From CAVSJJ01 sp963728395 (lineage in GTDB: Bacteria > Actinomycetota > Actinomycetes > Actinomycetales > Dermatophilaceae), in assembly GCA_963728395.1 (NCBI GenBank), contig CAVSJJ010000004.1, positions 248,001 to 312,000 of the forward strand: a stretch of DNA of 64,000 nt, in the 5' to 3' direction. The translations under genes and the position numbers were made by a program. Of the stretch, positions 18,308 through 27,604 are shown piece by piece. Below the pieces are notes generated by a model. That model did not search any database. It was not told the origin of the DNA and saw nothing but the letters and a program-made list of their open reading frames with translations. Each line of letters begins with the position of its first letter. The first letter of the stretch is position 1.

Positions 18308-19105
18308 GTGACCACGATCGTGTACGTCCATGCCCACCCCGACGACGAGGCCTCGCAGACCTCGGGGTCGATGGCGCGGGCCGCCGCCGGGGGCGACCGG
18401 GTCGTCGTTGTCTTCGCGACGAACGGCGACCACGGCGAGGCTCCCGAGGACCTGGAGCCGGACGAGAGCGTCATCGACCGGCGCCGGGTCGAGGCGGCCC
18501 GGTCGGCGCAGGTTCTCGGGATCGCCCGGATCGCATGGCTCGGCTACTCCGACTCGGGGATGCGGGGCTGGGCGCAGAACGACGAGGAGGGCTCGCTGCA
18601 TCGGGCCGACCTCGACGAGGCGGCCGGCCGGCTGGCGGTGATCCTCGACGAGGAGGACGCCGACGTCGTCGTCGGTTACGACTGGCACGGTGGGTACGGC
18701 CACCCCGACCACGTGCGGGTGCACCACATCGTCCACCGCGGCGCCGAGCTCGCCCGCCGCCGGCCCAGAGTGCTCGAGTCGACGATGAACCGTGACGCGA
18801 TGCGGTCGATGATGGCCGCCGGACGGGCCGCGGGCCTCGCGGACGAAGGCATGGACCCCGACGCACCGATGGACGACGGCAACCCGCTCGGCTCGCCGGA
18901 AGCGGAGATCCACTGGCGGGTCGACGTGGCCGCCTACATCCCGCAGCGGCGGGCCGCCCTCGAGGCCCACCGCAGCCAGGCCACCGACATCGAGATGTTC
19001 CTGGCCATCCCGCAGGATGTGTTCGCGCTCATCTTCGGCAGCGAGTTCTACATCGAGCCCGGTCTCGAACCCGGCATCCGCGACGGCTGGCCCTTCGTCC
19101 CCTGA
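18308..19105 (+). CDS. PIG-L/LmbE family zinc deacetylase
   Basis: The 265-residue protein starts VTTIVYVHAHPDDEASQTSG, containing the metal-binding AHPDDE motif at residues 9-14. GYGHPDHVRVH later supplies the third zinc-ligand region. The family hydrolyses N-acyl groups from sugars; in actinobacteria members include MshB and the mycothiol S-conjugate amidase Mca. Length and motifs resemble both, and I cannot choose the substrate. The GTG at 18308 sits directly before the first strand; the upstream 45 bases in frame add nothing conserved. Confidence 0.85.
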   Translation: MTTIVYVHAHPDDEASQTSGSMARAAAGGDRVVVVFATNGDHGEAPEDLEPDESVIDRRRVEAARSAQVLGIARIAWLGYSDSGMRGWAQNDEEGSLHRADLDEAAGRLAVILDEEDADVVVGYDWHGGYGHPDHVRVHHIVHRGAELARRRPRVLESTMNRDAMRSMMAAGRAAGLADEGMDPDAPMDDGNPLGSPEAEIHWRVDVAAYIPQRRAALEAHRSQATDIEMFLAIPQDVFALIFGSEFYIEPGLEPGIRDGWPFVP

Positions 19106-19187
19106 CGGTCCCGCCCACCTCGCCGCGCTCGGCCCGGCCGGATGGCTGGGCGCTGCCCGGGCACGGGCGAACCCGCGATGCCCCCGC

Positions 19188-19193
19188 TAGTCT
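19188..19193 (+). promoter_or_regulatory. -10 box TAGTCT of leaderless glpK
   Basis: TAGTCT ends 7 nt before the glpK ATG and no Shine-Dalgarno is visible, so the transcript probably begins at the start codon. Confidence 0.5.
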
Positions 19194-19200
19194 CGCTGGC

Positions 19201-20730
19201 ATGGCGGACTTCGTTGGCGCGGTCGACCAGGGCACGACGAGCACCCGGTTCATGATTTTCGACCACGACGGGCGCGAGGTCGCCCGCCATCAGCTCGAGC
19301 ACGAGCAGATCCTCCCGAGGGCGGGCTGGGTCGAGCACGACCCACTGGAGATCTGGGAGCACACCCGCACCGTCATCGGCAGCGCCGTCGGCGAGGCCGG
19401 TCTCTCGATGAGCGACCTCGTCGCGATCGGGGTGACGAACCAGCGCGAGACGACGCTCGTCTGGGACCGGCGGACCGGCCGGCCCCTGCACAACGCCCTC
19501 GTCTGGCAGGACACCCGCACCGCCGGCATCGCCGCCGCCCTCGACCGCGACGGCCGCGGGGACGTCATCCGGCATCGGGCGGGGCTGCCGCCCGCGGCCT
19601 ACTTCTCCGGTGGCAAGCTGCAGTGGCTCCTCGAGAACGTCGACGGCCTGCGCGAGGCGGCCGAGCGCGGCGACGCCCTCTTCGGCACCCCCGACAGTTG
19701 GGTGGTCTGGAACCTCACCGGCGGCCCCGCCGGCGGCGTCCACGTCACCGACGTGACGAACGCGAGCCGGACGATGCTCATGGACCTGGAGACCCTCGAC
19801 TGGGACGACGAGCTGCTCGGCTTCTTCGGTGTCCCGCGCGCCATGCTGCCGGCCATCGCCGCCTCGAGCCACGCCACGGCATACGGCATCACCACGGCGC
19901 AGGAGCGGGCCGCGGAGGTTCCCATCACCGGCGTTCTCGGCGACCAGCAGGCGGCCACCGTCGGGCAGGTCTGCTTCGCGCCCGGCGAGGCGAAGAACAC
20001 CTACGGCACCGGCAACTTCCTCGTCCTCAACACCGGCACCCAGCTCGTCCGCAGCGAGCACGGCCTGTTGACGACCGTGGCCTACCGGTTCGGGGAGGCC
20101 GACCCGGTCTACGCCCTCGAGGGGTCGATCGCCGTGACCGGGAGCGCCGTGCAGTGGCTCCGGGACCAGCTGGGGGTCATCTCCGAGGCCTCCGAGGTCG
20201 AGGCACTCGCGGCGAGCGTCGAGGACAACGGCGGGATGTACTTCGTCCCCGCCTTCTCCGGCCTCTTCGCCCCCTACTGGCGCAGCGACGCCCGCGGCGT
20301 CGTCGTCGGGCTCTCCCGCTACAACACGAAGGCGCACCTCGCCCGGGCCGCCCTCGAGGCCATCTGCTACCAGTCCCGCGACGTCGCCGACGCGATGGCC
20401 GCCGACGTTGCGGCCGCCGGGCTGCCCGGCGAGCTGAGCACCCTCAAGGTCGACGGCGGCGTGACCGCCAACGACCTCGCCATGCAGCTCCAGGCGGACA
20501 TCCTCGGCGTCCCGGTGTCGCGCCCGGTCGTCGCCGAGACGACCGCGCTCGGGGCGGCGTATGCCGCTGGCCTGGCCGTCGACTTCTGGAGCGGCACCGA
20601 CGAGCTGCGGGCCAACTGGGCGCAGGACCGGCGATGGGAGCCCCGGTGGTCCGAGCAGCAGCGCGAGGAGAGGTATGCCGGGTGGCGCAAGGCCGTCGAG
20701 CGCACCCTCGACTGGGTCGAGGTCGACTGA
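19201..20730 (+). CDS. glpK: Glycerol kinase
   Basis: The 509-residue FGGY-family kinase has the phosphate-binding GAVDQGTTSTRFMIFD, the NQRETTLVWDR segment, GDQQAATVGQ, NTYGTGNFLVLNTG and the C-terminal LKVDGGVTANDLAMQ. It phosphorylates glycerol to glycerol 3-phosphate using ATP. Length equals the typical 500-510 residues. No glycerol facilitator or dehydrogenase gene is adjacent. Two GTATGCCG repeats lie in its 3' half and a third, inverted, in the middle, encoding Tyr with TAT or Ala with GCA. Confidence 0.96.
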   Translation: MADFVGAVDQGTTSTRFMIFDHDGREVARHQLEHEQILPRAGWVEHDPLEIWEHTRTVIGSAVGEAGLSMSDLVAIGVTNQRETTLVWDRRTGRPLHNALVWQDTRTAGIAAALDRDGRGDVIRHRAGLPPAAYFSGGKLQWLLENVDGLREAAERGDALFGTPDSWVVWNLTGGPAGGVHVTDVTNASRTMLMDLETLDWDDELLGFFGVPRAMLPAIAASSHATAYGITTAQERAAEVPITGVLGDQQAATVGQVCFAPGEAKNTYGTGNFLVLNTGTQLVRSEHGLLTTVAYRFGEADPVYALEGSIAVTGSAVQWLRDQLGVISEASEVEALAASVEDNGGMYFVPAFSGLFAPYWRSDARGVVVGLSRYNTKAHLARAALEAICYQSRDVADAMAADVAAAGLPGELSTLKVDGGVTANDLAMQLQADILGVPVSRPVVAETTALGAAYAAGLAVDFWSGTDELRANWAQDRRWEPRWSEQQREERYAGWRKAVERTLDWVEVD

Positions 20731-20761
20731 CCGGCAGGTCGTTGCGTGACGGGCGCCGGCC

Positions 20762-22294
20762 TCAGTCGATCCCGGCGTTGCGCAGCCGGCCCCGGCGGAT
20801 CTTCCCGTTGGGCGTGCGCGGGAGTGCGTCGACGAGCACGACGCGACGCGGGCACTTGTATGCCGCGAGGTGTGCGCGGCAGTGGGCCAGCACCTCCTCC
20901 TCGAGGGGCGGAGATGCCGCATCCTCCGGGACGACGATCGCCGTGATGAGCCGGATCCCGTCCCGCGGCGAGGTCTGCGCGACCCCGGCATCGGCGACGC
21001 CGGGATGCCGGACGAGGCAGTGCTCGACCTCGAGCGGCGAGACGCGGTAGCCCATCGAGGTCATCACGTCGTCCGAGCGCCCGTGGTGGATGACGTAGCC
21101 GTCCTCGAGGTGGACCAGGTCGCCGCTGACGAACCACTCTCCCCGCAGCGCTGCCGCATCCTCCTCCGGCCGGTTCCAGTAGCCCAGCATGAGGCCGGGA
21201 TCGGACCGATGGACCGCGAGCAGCCCGGTGTGCCCGGCCACCAGCGGCCGGGTCCCCGCGGCGCGGTCGGTGGGCAGGACCGCGACCCGGCGCCCCTGCT
21301 GGGGTCGGCCCGGGCTGCCGGGGCGGGTCGGCACCATCGGCGAGGAGGAGACGAACGTCGAGATCTCGCTCATGCCGAGGGCCTCGTAGAGCTCGAGTCC
21401 CGTCGCCTCCCGCCAGCGCCGCCACAGTGAGGGCGCGAGCGCCTCCCCGGCCGTCAGCCCGTGCCGCAGCGCGGGCAGCGCGAGCTCGTCGGGCCGGGCC
21501 CGGTCCAGGAGCTGGCGGTAGACGCCCGGGACGGCGGCGAAGATCGTCGCTCCGGTCGCCGCGAGGACACCGGGCCACCCGCCCCGGGCCCGCTCGCCCG
21601 CCACGACGACCGCCGTCGCTCCGACGGCCCAGGGGTCGGTCAGCCCCACCCCGAGCGTGTAGGTCCAGTTGAACGCGCCGGCGTGGAGCATGACGTCCGT
21701 CGGACCGATGCCGTACCACCCGGCATACATCGGTCGGCGGCCCCACGCGGATCGGTGGGCGTGCAGGACGCCCTTGGGCACCCCCGAGGTCCCGCTCGTG
21801 TAGACGAGGAAGGCCGGGTCGTCGGCGGCCGTGTCAGCGTATGCCGCGCGCTCGCCGTGGGCGATCCACCGGCCCACGTCCACCGGCCGGATCCGCGGCC
21901 GCGACGCGTCGCCGACCTCGAGGTCCTCGCTCACCGCGAGCGCCGCCGCGCCGGTGTCGTCGAGGACGAAGGCGAGCTCCTCGGCGGTCAGCTGGGACGA
22001 GGTCGGGACAGCGACGATGCCCGCGGCGAGGGCGCCGAAGAAGAGCAGGGTGACCTCGCTGCGGTTGCCCAGCCGCAGAACGAGCCGGTCGCCGGGGACG
22101 AGCCCGGCGTCGAGCAGCCCCGCGGCGCAGGCGCGGACGGCGTCGTCGAGCCGGGCGAAGCCCCACCGCTCGAGGGTGTCGGTGGGCCGGGTGGCGTCAT
22201 GGACGACGACGAGGCCGGTGTGTTCGGCGGGGCGGTGCGCAGCGGGGGCGAGGCAGTACCGCGCCATGTTGAACCGGGGCGGAGCGGGCTGCAC
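20762..22294 (-). CDS. AMP-forming acyl-CoA synthetase
   Basis: The 510-residue adenylate-forming enzyme has the P-loop YTSGTSGVPKGVLHAH, the A5-type motif YEALGMSEIS, the hinge GDLVHLEDGYVIHHGRSDDVMTS and the C-terminal lysine motif PRTPNGKIRRGRLR. It resembles benzoate-CoA ligase and medium-chain acyl-CoA synthetases. It activates a carboxylate to its CoA ester; the substrate is unknown. The GTG at 22294 gives the family N-terminus (FNMARYCL) and has TAGGCT 7 nt upstream, so the gene is probably leaderless. A longer frame to 22426 has no homology. Confidence 0.9.
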   Translation of the reverse strand: MQPAPPRFNMARYCLAPAAHRPAEHTGLVVVHDATRPTDTLERWGFARLDDAVRACAAGLLDAGLVPGDRLVLRLGNRSEVTLLFFGALAAGIVAVPTSSQLTAEELAFVLDDTGAAALAVSEDLEVGDASRPRIRPVDVGRWIAHGERAAYADTAADDPAFLVYTSGTSGVPKGVLHAHRSAWGRRPMYAGWYGIGPTDVMLHAGAFNWTYTLGVGLTDPWAVGATAVVVAGERARGGWPGVLAATGATIFAAVPGVYRQLLDRARPDELALPALRHGLTAGEALAPSLWRRWREATGLELYEALGMSEISTFVSSSPMVPTRPGSPGRPQQGRRVAVLPTDRAAGTRPLVAGHTGLLAVHRSDPGLMLGYWNRPEEDAAALRGEWFVSGDLVHLEDGYVIHHGRSDDVMTSMGYRVSPLEVEHCLVRHPGVADAGVAQTSPRDGIRLITAIVVPEDAASPPLEEEVLAHCRAHLAAYKCPRRVVLVDALPRTPNGKIRRGRLRNAGID

Positions 22295-22301
22295 AACCGC
22301 G

Positions 22302-22307
22302 AGCCTA
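22302..22307 (-). promoter_or_regulatory. -10 box TAGGCT of the acyl-CoA synthetase gene
   Basis: TAGGCT ends 7 nt before the GTG at 22294, supporting that start and a leaderless mRNA. Confidence 0.5.
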
Positions 22308-22325
22308 CGGCCCGAGCGGGTGGGA

Positions 22326-23312
22326 TCAGTGGCGCTCGGCGTGCCGGGGCTGGTAGCCGTCGTGGTCGTGGTGGTGGCGGCGAGGGCCGTCGTGCGCGGA
22401 CGCGCCGTGGCGGTGCGGGGCGGCATCGTGGTCGTGGGAGCCGCGGACCGTCGGCCGGGCCGGCTTCGCCGGGGCCGTCGTCGGCCGGGGCGGCTTCACC
22501 GGCGCGATCGCCGGCGGCGCCTTCACCGTTGCGTCCGGGGCGGACGTCGCCGAGGCGGCGTCCGGGGCGGACGTCGCCGAGGCGGACCGGTGCGGGCGCG
22601 GGTGGAGGACCACCCGCAGGGTGTGGACGATGCGGAGCCGGTGGCGGTGGGTCTGCTCGGTGGGCTCCGCTGTCGGGCACGGGTCGGCCGGGTTCTTCGG
22701 CTCGGTCGGCCTGGTCGGTTCGCTCGTCACCGGCGTCACCGGCGTCGCCGGGACCAGCGTCACCGGAGTCACCGGCGTCGAGGTGTCGGGCTCCCACCTG
22801 TGTCGAACGAGGGTGACGACGCTCGGGCCCGGGCCGTCCGGCCTCGTCGGCACGAGGGTCCGAGGGGGCGTGCCGGTGTCGACGGGAGTGTCCGTCGGCG
22901 TCGGCGTCGTGCGGTCGTTCGAGGTGCCGTCGGTCGCGGGCGCCGTCCCGGTCCTCGCGCTCGGCGGCGGGGGAGTGCGGTCGACGGCGGGTTGCACCGT
23001 TATGGGGCTGGAAGGTCGGGCCGGGACGGTGGACACGAGGCGCACGGGGGTCGTCGGTCGGGTTCGCGGGCCGAGCGGGGAGGTCGGCGGCTCCTGCTCG
23101 ACCGGGATCGCGACCGCCTGCCCGGAGGCCTCGTCCAGGACGAGGGGAGCCCGCAGCGCCCAGCCCAGCGCGGTCGATCCCGGGCCGCTCAGCCGGATGG
23201 GGGCGAGGCCCCCCGAGGAGGCCGCGACGGCTCCCAGGAGCGCCGCCGCCGACACGGCGGCACTGCGCACCAGGCGTACCCGCAGCACGCTGCCAGGCAC
23301 ATGTCGTCCCAT
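22326..23312 (-). CDS. Exported Pro/Thr-rich protein with a histidine-rich tail
   Basis: The 328-residue product begins with a basic region and a hydrophobic stretch (SAAVSAAALLGAVAAS) that looks like a signal peptide. Low-complexity Pro/Thr/Val sequence follows, with repeated PVTPVT units, an Ala/Ser repeat (SATSAPDA twice), and a C-terminal tail rich in His and Asp (SHDHDAAPHRHG, then RRHHHDHD). No enzyme domain is visible. The tail could bind metals such as zinc, nickel or cobalt. The ATG at 23312 opens the signal. The plus-strand frame over the same DNA is equally long but has no signal or family features. Confidence 0.55.
   Translation of the reverse strand: MGRHVPGSVLRVRLVRSAAVSAAALLGAVAASSGGLAPIRLSGPGSTALGWALRAPLVLDEASGQAVAIPVEQEPPTSPLGPRTRPTTPVRLVSTVPARPSSPITVQPAVDRTPPPPSARTGTAPATDGTSNDRTTPTPTDTPVDTGTPPRTLVPTRPDGPGPSVVTLVRHRWEPDTSTPVTPVTLVPATPVTPVTSEPTRPTEPKNPADPCPTAEPTEQTHRHRLRIVHTLRVVLHPRPHRSASATSAPDAASATSAPDATVKAPPAIAPVKPPRPTTAPAKPARPTVRGSHDHDAAPHRHGASAHDGPRRHHHDHDGYQPRHAERH
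22531..22584. repeat. Perfect 27-bp tandem duplication
   Basis: Positions 22531-22557 are repeated exactly at 22558-22584. On the coding (minus) strand this duplicates nine residues of the Ala/Ser repeat in the exported His-rich protein and keeps the frame. Exact identity suggests recent slippage. Confidence 0.85.
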
Positions 23313-23431
23313 GGTCCGGATTCTGGCACAGCGGCCGGGTCGGCGAGAGCGGTTTGGAGAAACCCGGGACCTGGCGTCGGACGCTCTCGCCGAGGTCCCG
23401 GCAGCGGCCGACACCGGAGCTGCTGAGCGGC

Positions 23432-25123
23432 CTACTGCATCGGCGTGACGGTCGCCTGGATCGAGGCGATGATCCGTGAGTAGTCCCCGGTCGGGGACCG
23501 GCCGAGCACGGCCGCCCACTCGGGGACGAGCTCGGCCGTGTAGTGGTGGCCGTGCCCGGGGGGTGCGTCGATGGCGATCGGCAGGTCCATCGTCAGCTGC
23601 CAGAAGGTGACGACGGGGATCCACGTCACGTCCTCACTGACGTCCCGTCCTCGCGGCTCGGTCAGCCAGTCCGGCTGCTGGAATGGCAGGGTGCGGTCCC
23701 ACCAGACGACGGGGTCGGACGGGTGCTGCGCGTAGACGAAGCGGGGGAACTCCCACGTGCCGAACGGCCGGCCGTAGTAGTCCTGGGTGAGGTCGGCCGG
23801 GGAGGTGGCGAACCGGATGTGTCGCCCCGCGTCGATGACCGGAGCGATCTCCGGCGAGCCGGGGTTGCGCGAGGAGGTCAGCTCCCGGGCCAGCGGGGTG
23901 AAGTGCGGGGTGCCCACCCAGACCCCGCCCTGGGCGCGGCTGAGCATGTCCTCGACGCTGGAGAACGCGGCCTGCCCACCGTACGAGCCGAGCGACTCAC
24001 CCCCGACGACGAGCAGGGGACGGGAGTCCGCCGGCAGGGCCGACCACGCGGCATACACGGCGTCGAACAAGGCCCGGCCGGCGATCTCGGGAGTGGTGAG
24101 ATCGGCGAGGAACTCGACGCCACTCGGCAGGTAGGAGTACTGCATTGCGGCGATCGCGCTGTCGCCGTCGCTGAGGTACTCGATCGCCTGGGCGCTCCAG
24201 TCGTCGACCCAGCCGGTGCCGGTCGTGGTGATGACGGCCAGGACCCGCCGGTTGAAGGCCCCCGTCCGGCGCAGCTCGCCGACGACGGCGTCGGCGGTGC
24301 GCGCGATGGAGCGGGCCGGTGGGTTGTTGCCCTCACCGGACAACCCCGCGTAGACCCGGATCGGCTCCATCGCCGCGCGCCCCGTCGCGGCCGCGATCTG
24401 CGTCGGGGTGGGCCCGCTCGTGACGAACAGCTGCCCCTGGAAACCGAGGGTGTCCCACGCCTCCGAGGACTGCGGGCTGCCCGAGCGCAGCGGTGACGTC
24501 GGCGCCGACCGCCCCACCGGTGGGGTGTCGTTGACCTGCGCGGCGAGCCGCCCCCCGGCCTCGAGCGACTCCTGGAAGACGACGTTGCCGGCGAGCCAGC
24601 CGGCGAGGACGGCGACGATGAGCGACGCGACGACGGTCGCCACCGCGGTGGGCAGGACCGCACCGACGACCCCGGCGAGCCATAGGGTGAGCCACCGCAG
24701 GCCCCGCGCCACCCCGACGAGGGCGACGGCGACGGCGACGGCCAGTGCGACCGCCCGGGGCCAGTCGCCCGGCCGCGGCGGCCGCATCCCGACCAGGCCC
24801 GCCGTCGAGGCCTGGGCGCGCACGTTGACGGTCGTGATGACGACGACCGCCACCGCCCCGACGGCGTAGGCGCCGCGACGCAGCACCCGGCCGGGGGTCT
24901 CACCGATGTGCACGGAGAGGTCGACGAGGCGGGCCAGGCGGCGACCGAGCCAGGCGAGGAGCGTGCCGATGCCGTAGCCGATCGCGGCACAGATCCCGCT
25001 CACGAGCCCCTGGTAGTACCACATGCGCGGCAGCAGGCTCGGCGAGGTCGAGACGAGGAACATGCCCGCGGCGAGAAGGAGGCCGAATGCGGAGTACCCC
25101 ATCCGCAGCCGCGCCAGCCCCAT
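23432..25123 (-). CDS. Membrane-anchored alpha/beta hydrolase (Abhydrolase_9 type)
   Basis: The 563-residue protein has an N-terminal membrane domain with about five helices (residues roughly 8-200). The C-terminal hydrolase domain carries the nucleophile elbow GGESLGSYGG. The whole matches my recollection of the actinobacterial Abhydrolase_9 family (PF10081, with its own N-terminal domain), whose substrates are unknown. The serine hydrolase domain would sit outside the membrane. The ATG at 25123 has TACGCT 6 nt upstream, so it is probably leaderless. It diverges from the aminopeptidase gene. Confidence 0.8.
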   Translation of the reverse strand: MGLARLRMGYSAFGLLLAAGMFLVSTSPSLLPRMWYYQGLVSGICAAIGYGIGTLLAWLGRRLARLVDLSVHIGETPGRVLRRGAYAVGAVAVVVITTVNVRAQASTAGLVGMRPPRPGDWPRAVALAVAVAVALVGVARGLRWLTLWLAGVVGAVLPTAVATVVASLIVAVLAGWLAGNVVFQESLEAGGRLAAQVNDTPPVGRSAPTSPLRSGSPQSSEAWDTLGFQGQLFVTSGPTPTQIAAATGRAAMEPIRVYAGLSGEGNNPPARSIARTADAVVGELRRTGAFNRRVLAVITTTGTGWVDDWSAQAIEYLSDGDSAIAAMQYSYLPSGVEFLADLTTPEIAGRALFDAVYAAWSALPADSRPLLVVGGESLGSYGGQAAFSSVEDMLSRAQGGVWVGTPHFTPLARELTSSRNPGSPEIAPVIDAGRHIRFATSPADLTQDYYGRPFGTWEFPRFVYAQHPSDPVVWWDRTLPFQQPDWLTEPRGRDVSEDVTWIPVVTFWQLTMDLPIAIDAPPGHGHHYTAELVPEWAAVLGRSPTGDYSRIIASIQATVTPMQ

Positions 25124-25129
25124 GGCGTC

Positions 25130-25135
25130 AGCGTA
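25130..25135 (-). promoter_or_regulatory. -10 box TACGCT of the Abhydrolase_9 gene
   Basis: TACGCT on the minus strand ends 6 nt before the ATG at 25123; no ribosome binding site is seen. Confidence 0.45.
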
Positions 25136-25218
25136 GTTCCCGCCGCCGGCCTGCGACCGGGCGCCCCGGCGAGGATCGCGGGCGGATCGGAGGCGCACCG
25201 GCGTGCGACGATAACGCG

Positions 25219-26715
25219 GTGAGCGAAGAGCAGAAGAAGGCCGACAACCGTGCCCGACCGACGACGGAGGAGTTCCGCTCGTTCGTCCGCGAGGACTGGG
25301 CGCCCCGCCGCCCCACCGTGACCGCCCCCTCGCCGGCCGCCCCGTATGCCGCGGCCCGCCGCGCCCGGGTCAGCGCGAACCATCCGGGGGAGCGGCTCGT
25401 CGTCCCCGCCGGGGGCCTGAAGGTGCGCAGCAACGACACCGACTACGTCTTCCGACCGCACAGCGCCTTCGCCCACCTCACCGGCCTCGGCGCCGACCGC
25501 GAGCCCGATGCGGTCCTGGTCCTCGAGCCGCGCGACCCGGCCGAGGGAGGCGGACACGAGGCGATCCTCTACGTCCGCCCGCTCGGTGAGCGTGACAGCG
25601 ACGAGTTCTTCGACGACGCGCGGCACGGCGAGTTCTGGGTCGGCGCGCGGCCGAGCCTGGAGGACATCGAGCTCGAGCTCGGCCTGACGGCCCGGCACAT
25701 CGACGAGATGGAGGCGGCCGCCGCCAAGGACGCCGGGTCCGTCCTCGTCCGGGTCGTCCGCGACGCCGACCGCGAGCTCACGGCCCGGCTCGACACGGCC
25801 CGGGTGGAGAACGGTGCCGAGGAGGAGGGGCTCGCCGAGGCCGACGAGGCCCTCGCCCACGAGCTGTCGGTGCTGCGGATGACCAAGGACGAGTACGAGG
25901 TCGAGCGGATGCGGGAGGCGATCGCCGCGACGCACACGGGGTTCGAGGCCGTCATCGCCGCGTTGCCGGACGCCGTCGCCAAGGGCCGCGGCGAACGGTG
26001 GGTCGAGGGGGTCTTCGGGCTCGTCGCACGGCATACCGGCAACGGCGTCGGCTACGACTCGATCTGCGCCTCCGGCGACCACGCGAACACGCTGCACTGG
26101 ATCAAGAACACCGGCGACATCGGTGAGGGCGACCTCGTGCTCGTCGACGCCGGGGTCGAGGTCGACAGCCTCTACACCGCCGACATCACCCGGACCCTGC
26201 CCGCCTCGGGCACGTACACCGACGCCCAGCGCGAGGTCTACGACGCCGTCCATGCCGCGCAGGCCGCGGGCCTCGCGGCGGTCCGGCCGGGCGCCCGGTT
26301 CTCCGACGTCCACGACGCCGCGATCCGGGTCGTCGCGGAGTACCTGCACGCCTGGGGTCTGCTGCCCGAGGGGATCTCCGTCGAGGACTCGCTCGACAAG
26401 GAGCACGGCCAGTTCCACCGGCGCTGGATGGTGCACGGGACCTCGCACCACCTCGGCATCGACGTCCACGACTGCGCGCTCGCGACCCGGGAGGAGTACC
26501 GCGACGCCGAACTCGAGCCGGGGATGATCCTCACCGTCGAGCCCGGCCTGTACTTCAAGGCCGACGACCTCAAGGTGCCGGAGCGGCTGCGCGGGATCGG
26601 GGTCCGGATCGAGGATGACGTCCTGGTCACCGAGAACGGCGCCGAGGTCCTCTCGGCCGCGATGCCGAGCGCGAGCGAGGACGTCGAGGCGTGGATCGCG
26701 ACGGTGCGCGGCTGA
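25219..26715 (+). CDS. pepP: Xaa-Pro aminopeptidase P-type (M24B)
   Basis: The 498-residue protein has an N-terminal AMP_N domain (VVPAGGLKVRSNDTDYVFRPHSAFAHLTG) and a C-terminal pita-bread metallopeptidase domain. Metal ligands are visible: the aspartates of VDAGVEVDSLYTADITRT, the histidine of GTSHHLGIDVHD, the glutamate of TVEPGLYF and the glutamate of IGVRIEDDVLVT. It removes N-terminal residues preceding proline using two manganese or similar ions. The GTG at 25219 follows short intergenic DNA and gives the family length. A hydrophilic 40-residue N-terminal extension is usual in actinobacteria. Confidence 0.92.
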   Translation: MSEEQKKADNRARPTTEEFRSFVREDWAPRRPTVTAPSPAAPYAAARRARVSANHPGERLVVPAGGLKVRSNDTDYVFRPHSAFAHLTGLGADREPDAVLVLEPRDPAEGGGHEAILYVRPLGERDSDEFFDDARHGEFWVGARPSLEDIELELGLTARHIDEMEAAAAKDAGSVLVRVVRDADRELTARLDTARVENGAEEEGLAEADEALAHELSVLRMTKDEYEVERMREAIAATHTGFEAVIAALPDAVAKGRGERWVEGVFGLVARHTGNGVGYDSICASGDHANTLHWIKNTGDIGEGDLVLVDAGVEVDSLYTADITRTLPASGTYTDAQREVYDAVHAAQAAGLAAVRPGARFSDVHDAAIRVVAEYLHAWGLLPEGISVEDSLDKEHGQFHRRWMVHGTSHHLGIDVHDCALATREEYRDAELEPGMILTVEPGLYFKADDLKVPERLRGIGVRIEDDVLVTENGAEVLSAAMPSASEDVEAWIATVRG

Positions 26716-26769
26716 CGGTGCCACCCACCATCCCCCGGCGGGGCCGCGGTCCGGGTCGCCCTGGGGGGG

Positions 26770-27507
26770 TCACCGACGGTCGATGACGTCGAGCAGCAGG
26801 GCGTGCTCGACCCCTGGGGCGGCGACCCGCTCGGCGCCCCCGCCGAGGATCCCGCCGAGCAGCTCGCGCGGCGCCGGGAAGTGCGAGGGCAGGGCGGCGT
26901 TGTAGGTCGCGTGCGCCTCGAGGGAGGCGACGGCCGCATCGAGGTGTCCGGTGACGTCGACGTAGTGCGTCGGGTAGGCCGCCGCGCTGAAGGCGAGGAC
27001 GCCGACCCCGGCCCACGGCTGCAGGCCCTCCTCGATGAGCTCGGGGAAGATCCACCTGTTGCCCGCGTCGGCCACCGCGTCGAGGGTGGCAAGGCCGACC
27101 GCCCGGTGGTCGGCCTGGTTGACCATCCCGCCGGCGAACCGGTCGGCGTAGTTCTGGCCGACGACGACCTCGGGGCGTCGGCGCCGGATCTCCCGGGCGA
27201 TGTCCCGACGCAACGCCGGGCCGTACTCCACGGTCCCGTCGTGGTGGTCGCCGAAGTCGACGTGCTCGACGCCGACGGCCCGAGCCCCGGCCCGTTCCTC
27301 CTCCTCGCGCACCCGCCGGGCGTGCTCGGGGTCCATCGTGTCGATGCCCGCCTCGCCCCGGGTGAGCAGGAAGTACGTCACCTCGACGCCCATGCCGGTC
27401 CAGCGGTCGACCGCCGCGGCCAGGCCGTACTCGATGTCGTCGGGGTGCGCGGCGACGCACAGCACCGAGGCGAACCCCTCGGCCAGCGGTTCCAGCTGCT
27501 CGTCCAT
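26770..27507 (-). CDS. PIG-L/LmbE family deacetylase, second copy
   Basis: The 245-residue protein has AAHPDDIEYG (residues 19-28) and a later NQADHRAVG segment for the third metal ligand. It differs clearly from the deacetylase at 18 kb (I-E-Y-G in place of E-A-S after HPDD). It resembles the family branch annotated as GlcNAc deacetylases. The substrate is not known. The ATG at 27507 lies about 100 bp from the divergent M48 protease gene. Its 3' end converges with the aminopeptidase over a 54-bp gap. Confidence 0.85.
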   Translation of the reverse strand: MDEQLEPLAEGFASVLCVAAHPDDIEYGLAAAVDRWTGMGVEVTYFLLTRGEAGIDTMDPEHARRVREEEERAGARAVGVEHVDFGDHHDGTVEYGPALRRDIAREIRRRRPEVVVGQNYADRFAGGMVNQADHRAVGLATLDAVADAGNRWIFPELIEEGLQPWAGVGVLAFSAAAYPTHYVDVTGHLDAAVASLEAHATYNAALPSHFPAPRELLGGILGGGAERVAAPGVEHALLLDVIDRR

Positions 27508-27604
27508 CCGGCCACGCTACGGGATGGACGGCCCGCGTCAGCCGTTCGTACCGACTTCGGTGATGTGCCTTCTCCCGGTGACGGCTCGATGGAACGATCT
27601 GCCC

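Noticed and set aside
22621..23448. Plus-strand frame opposite the His-rich exported protein
   Set aside because: It lacks a ribosome site, signal or family motif; the minus frame has a signal peptide and ends in a coherent His/Asp tail. Some doubt remains because both are low complexity.
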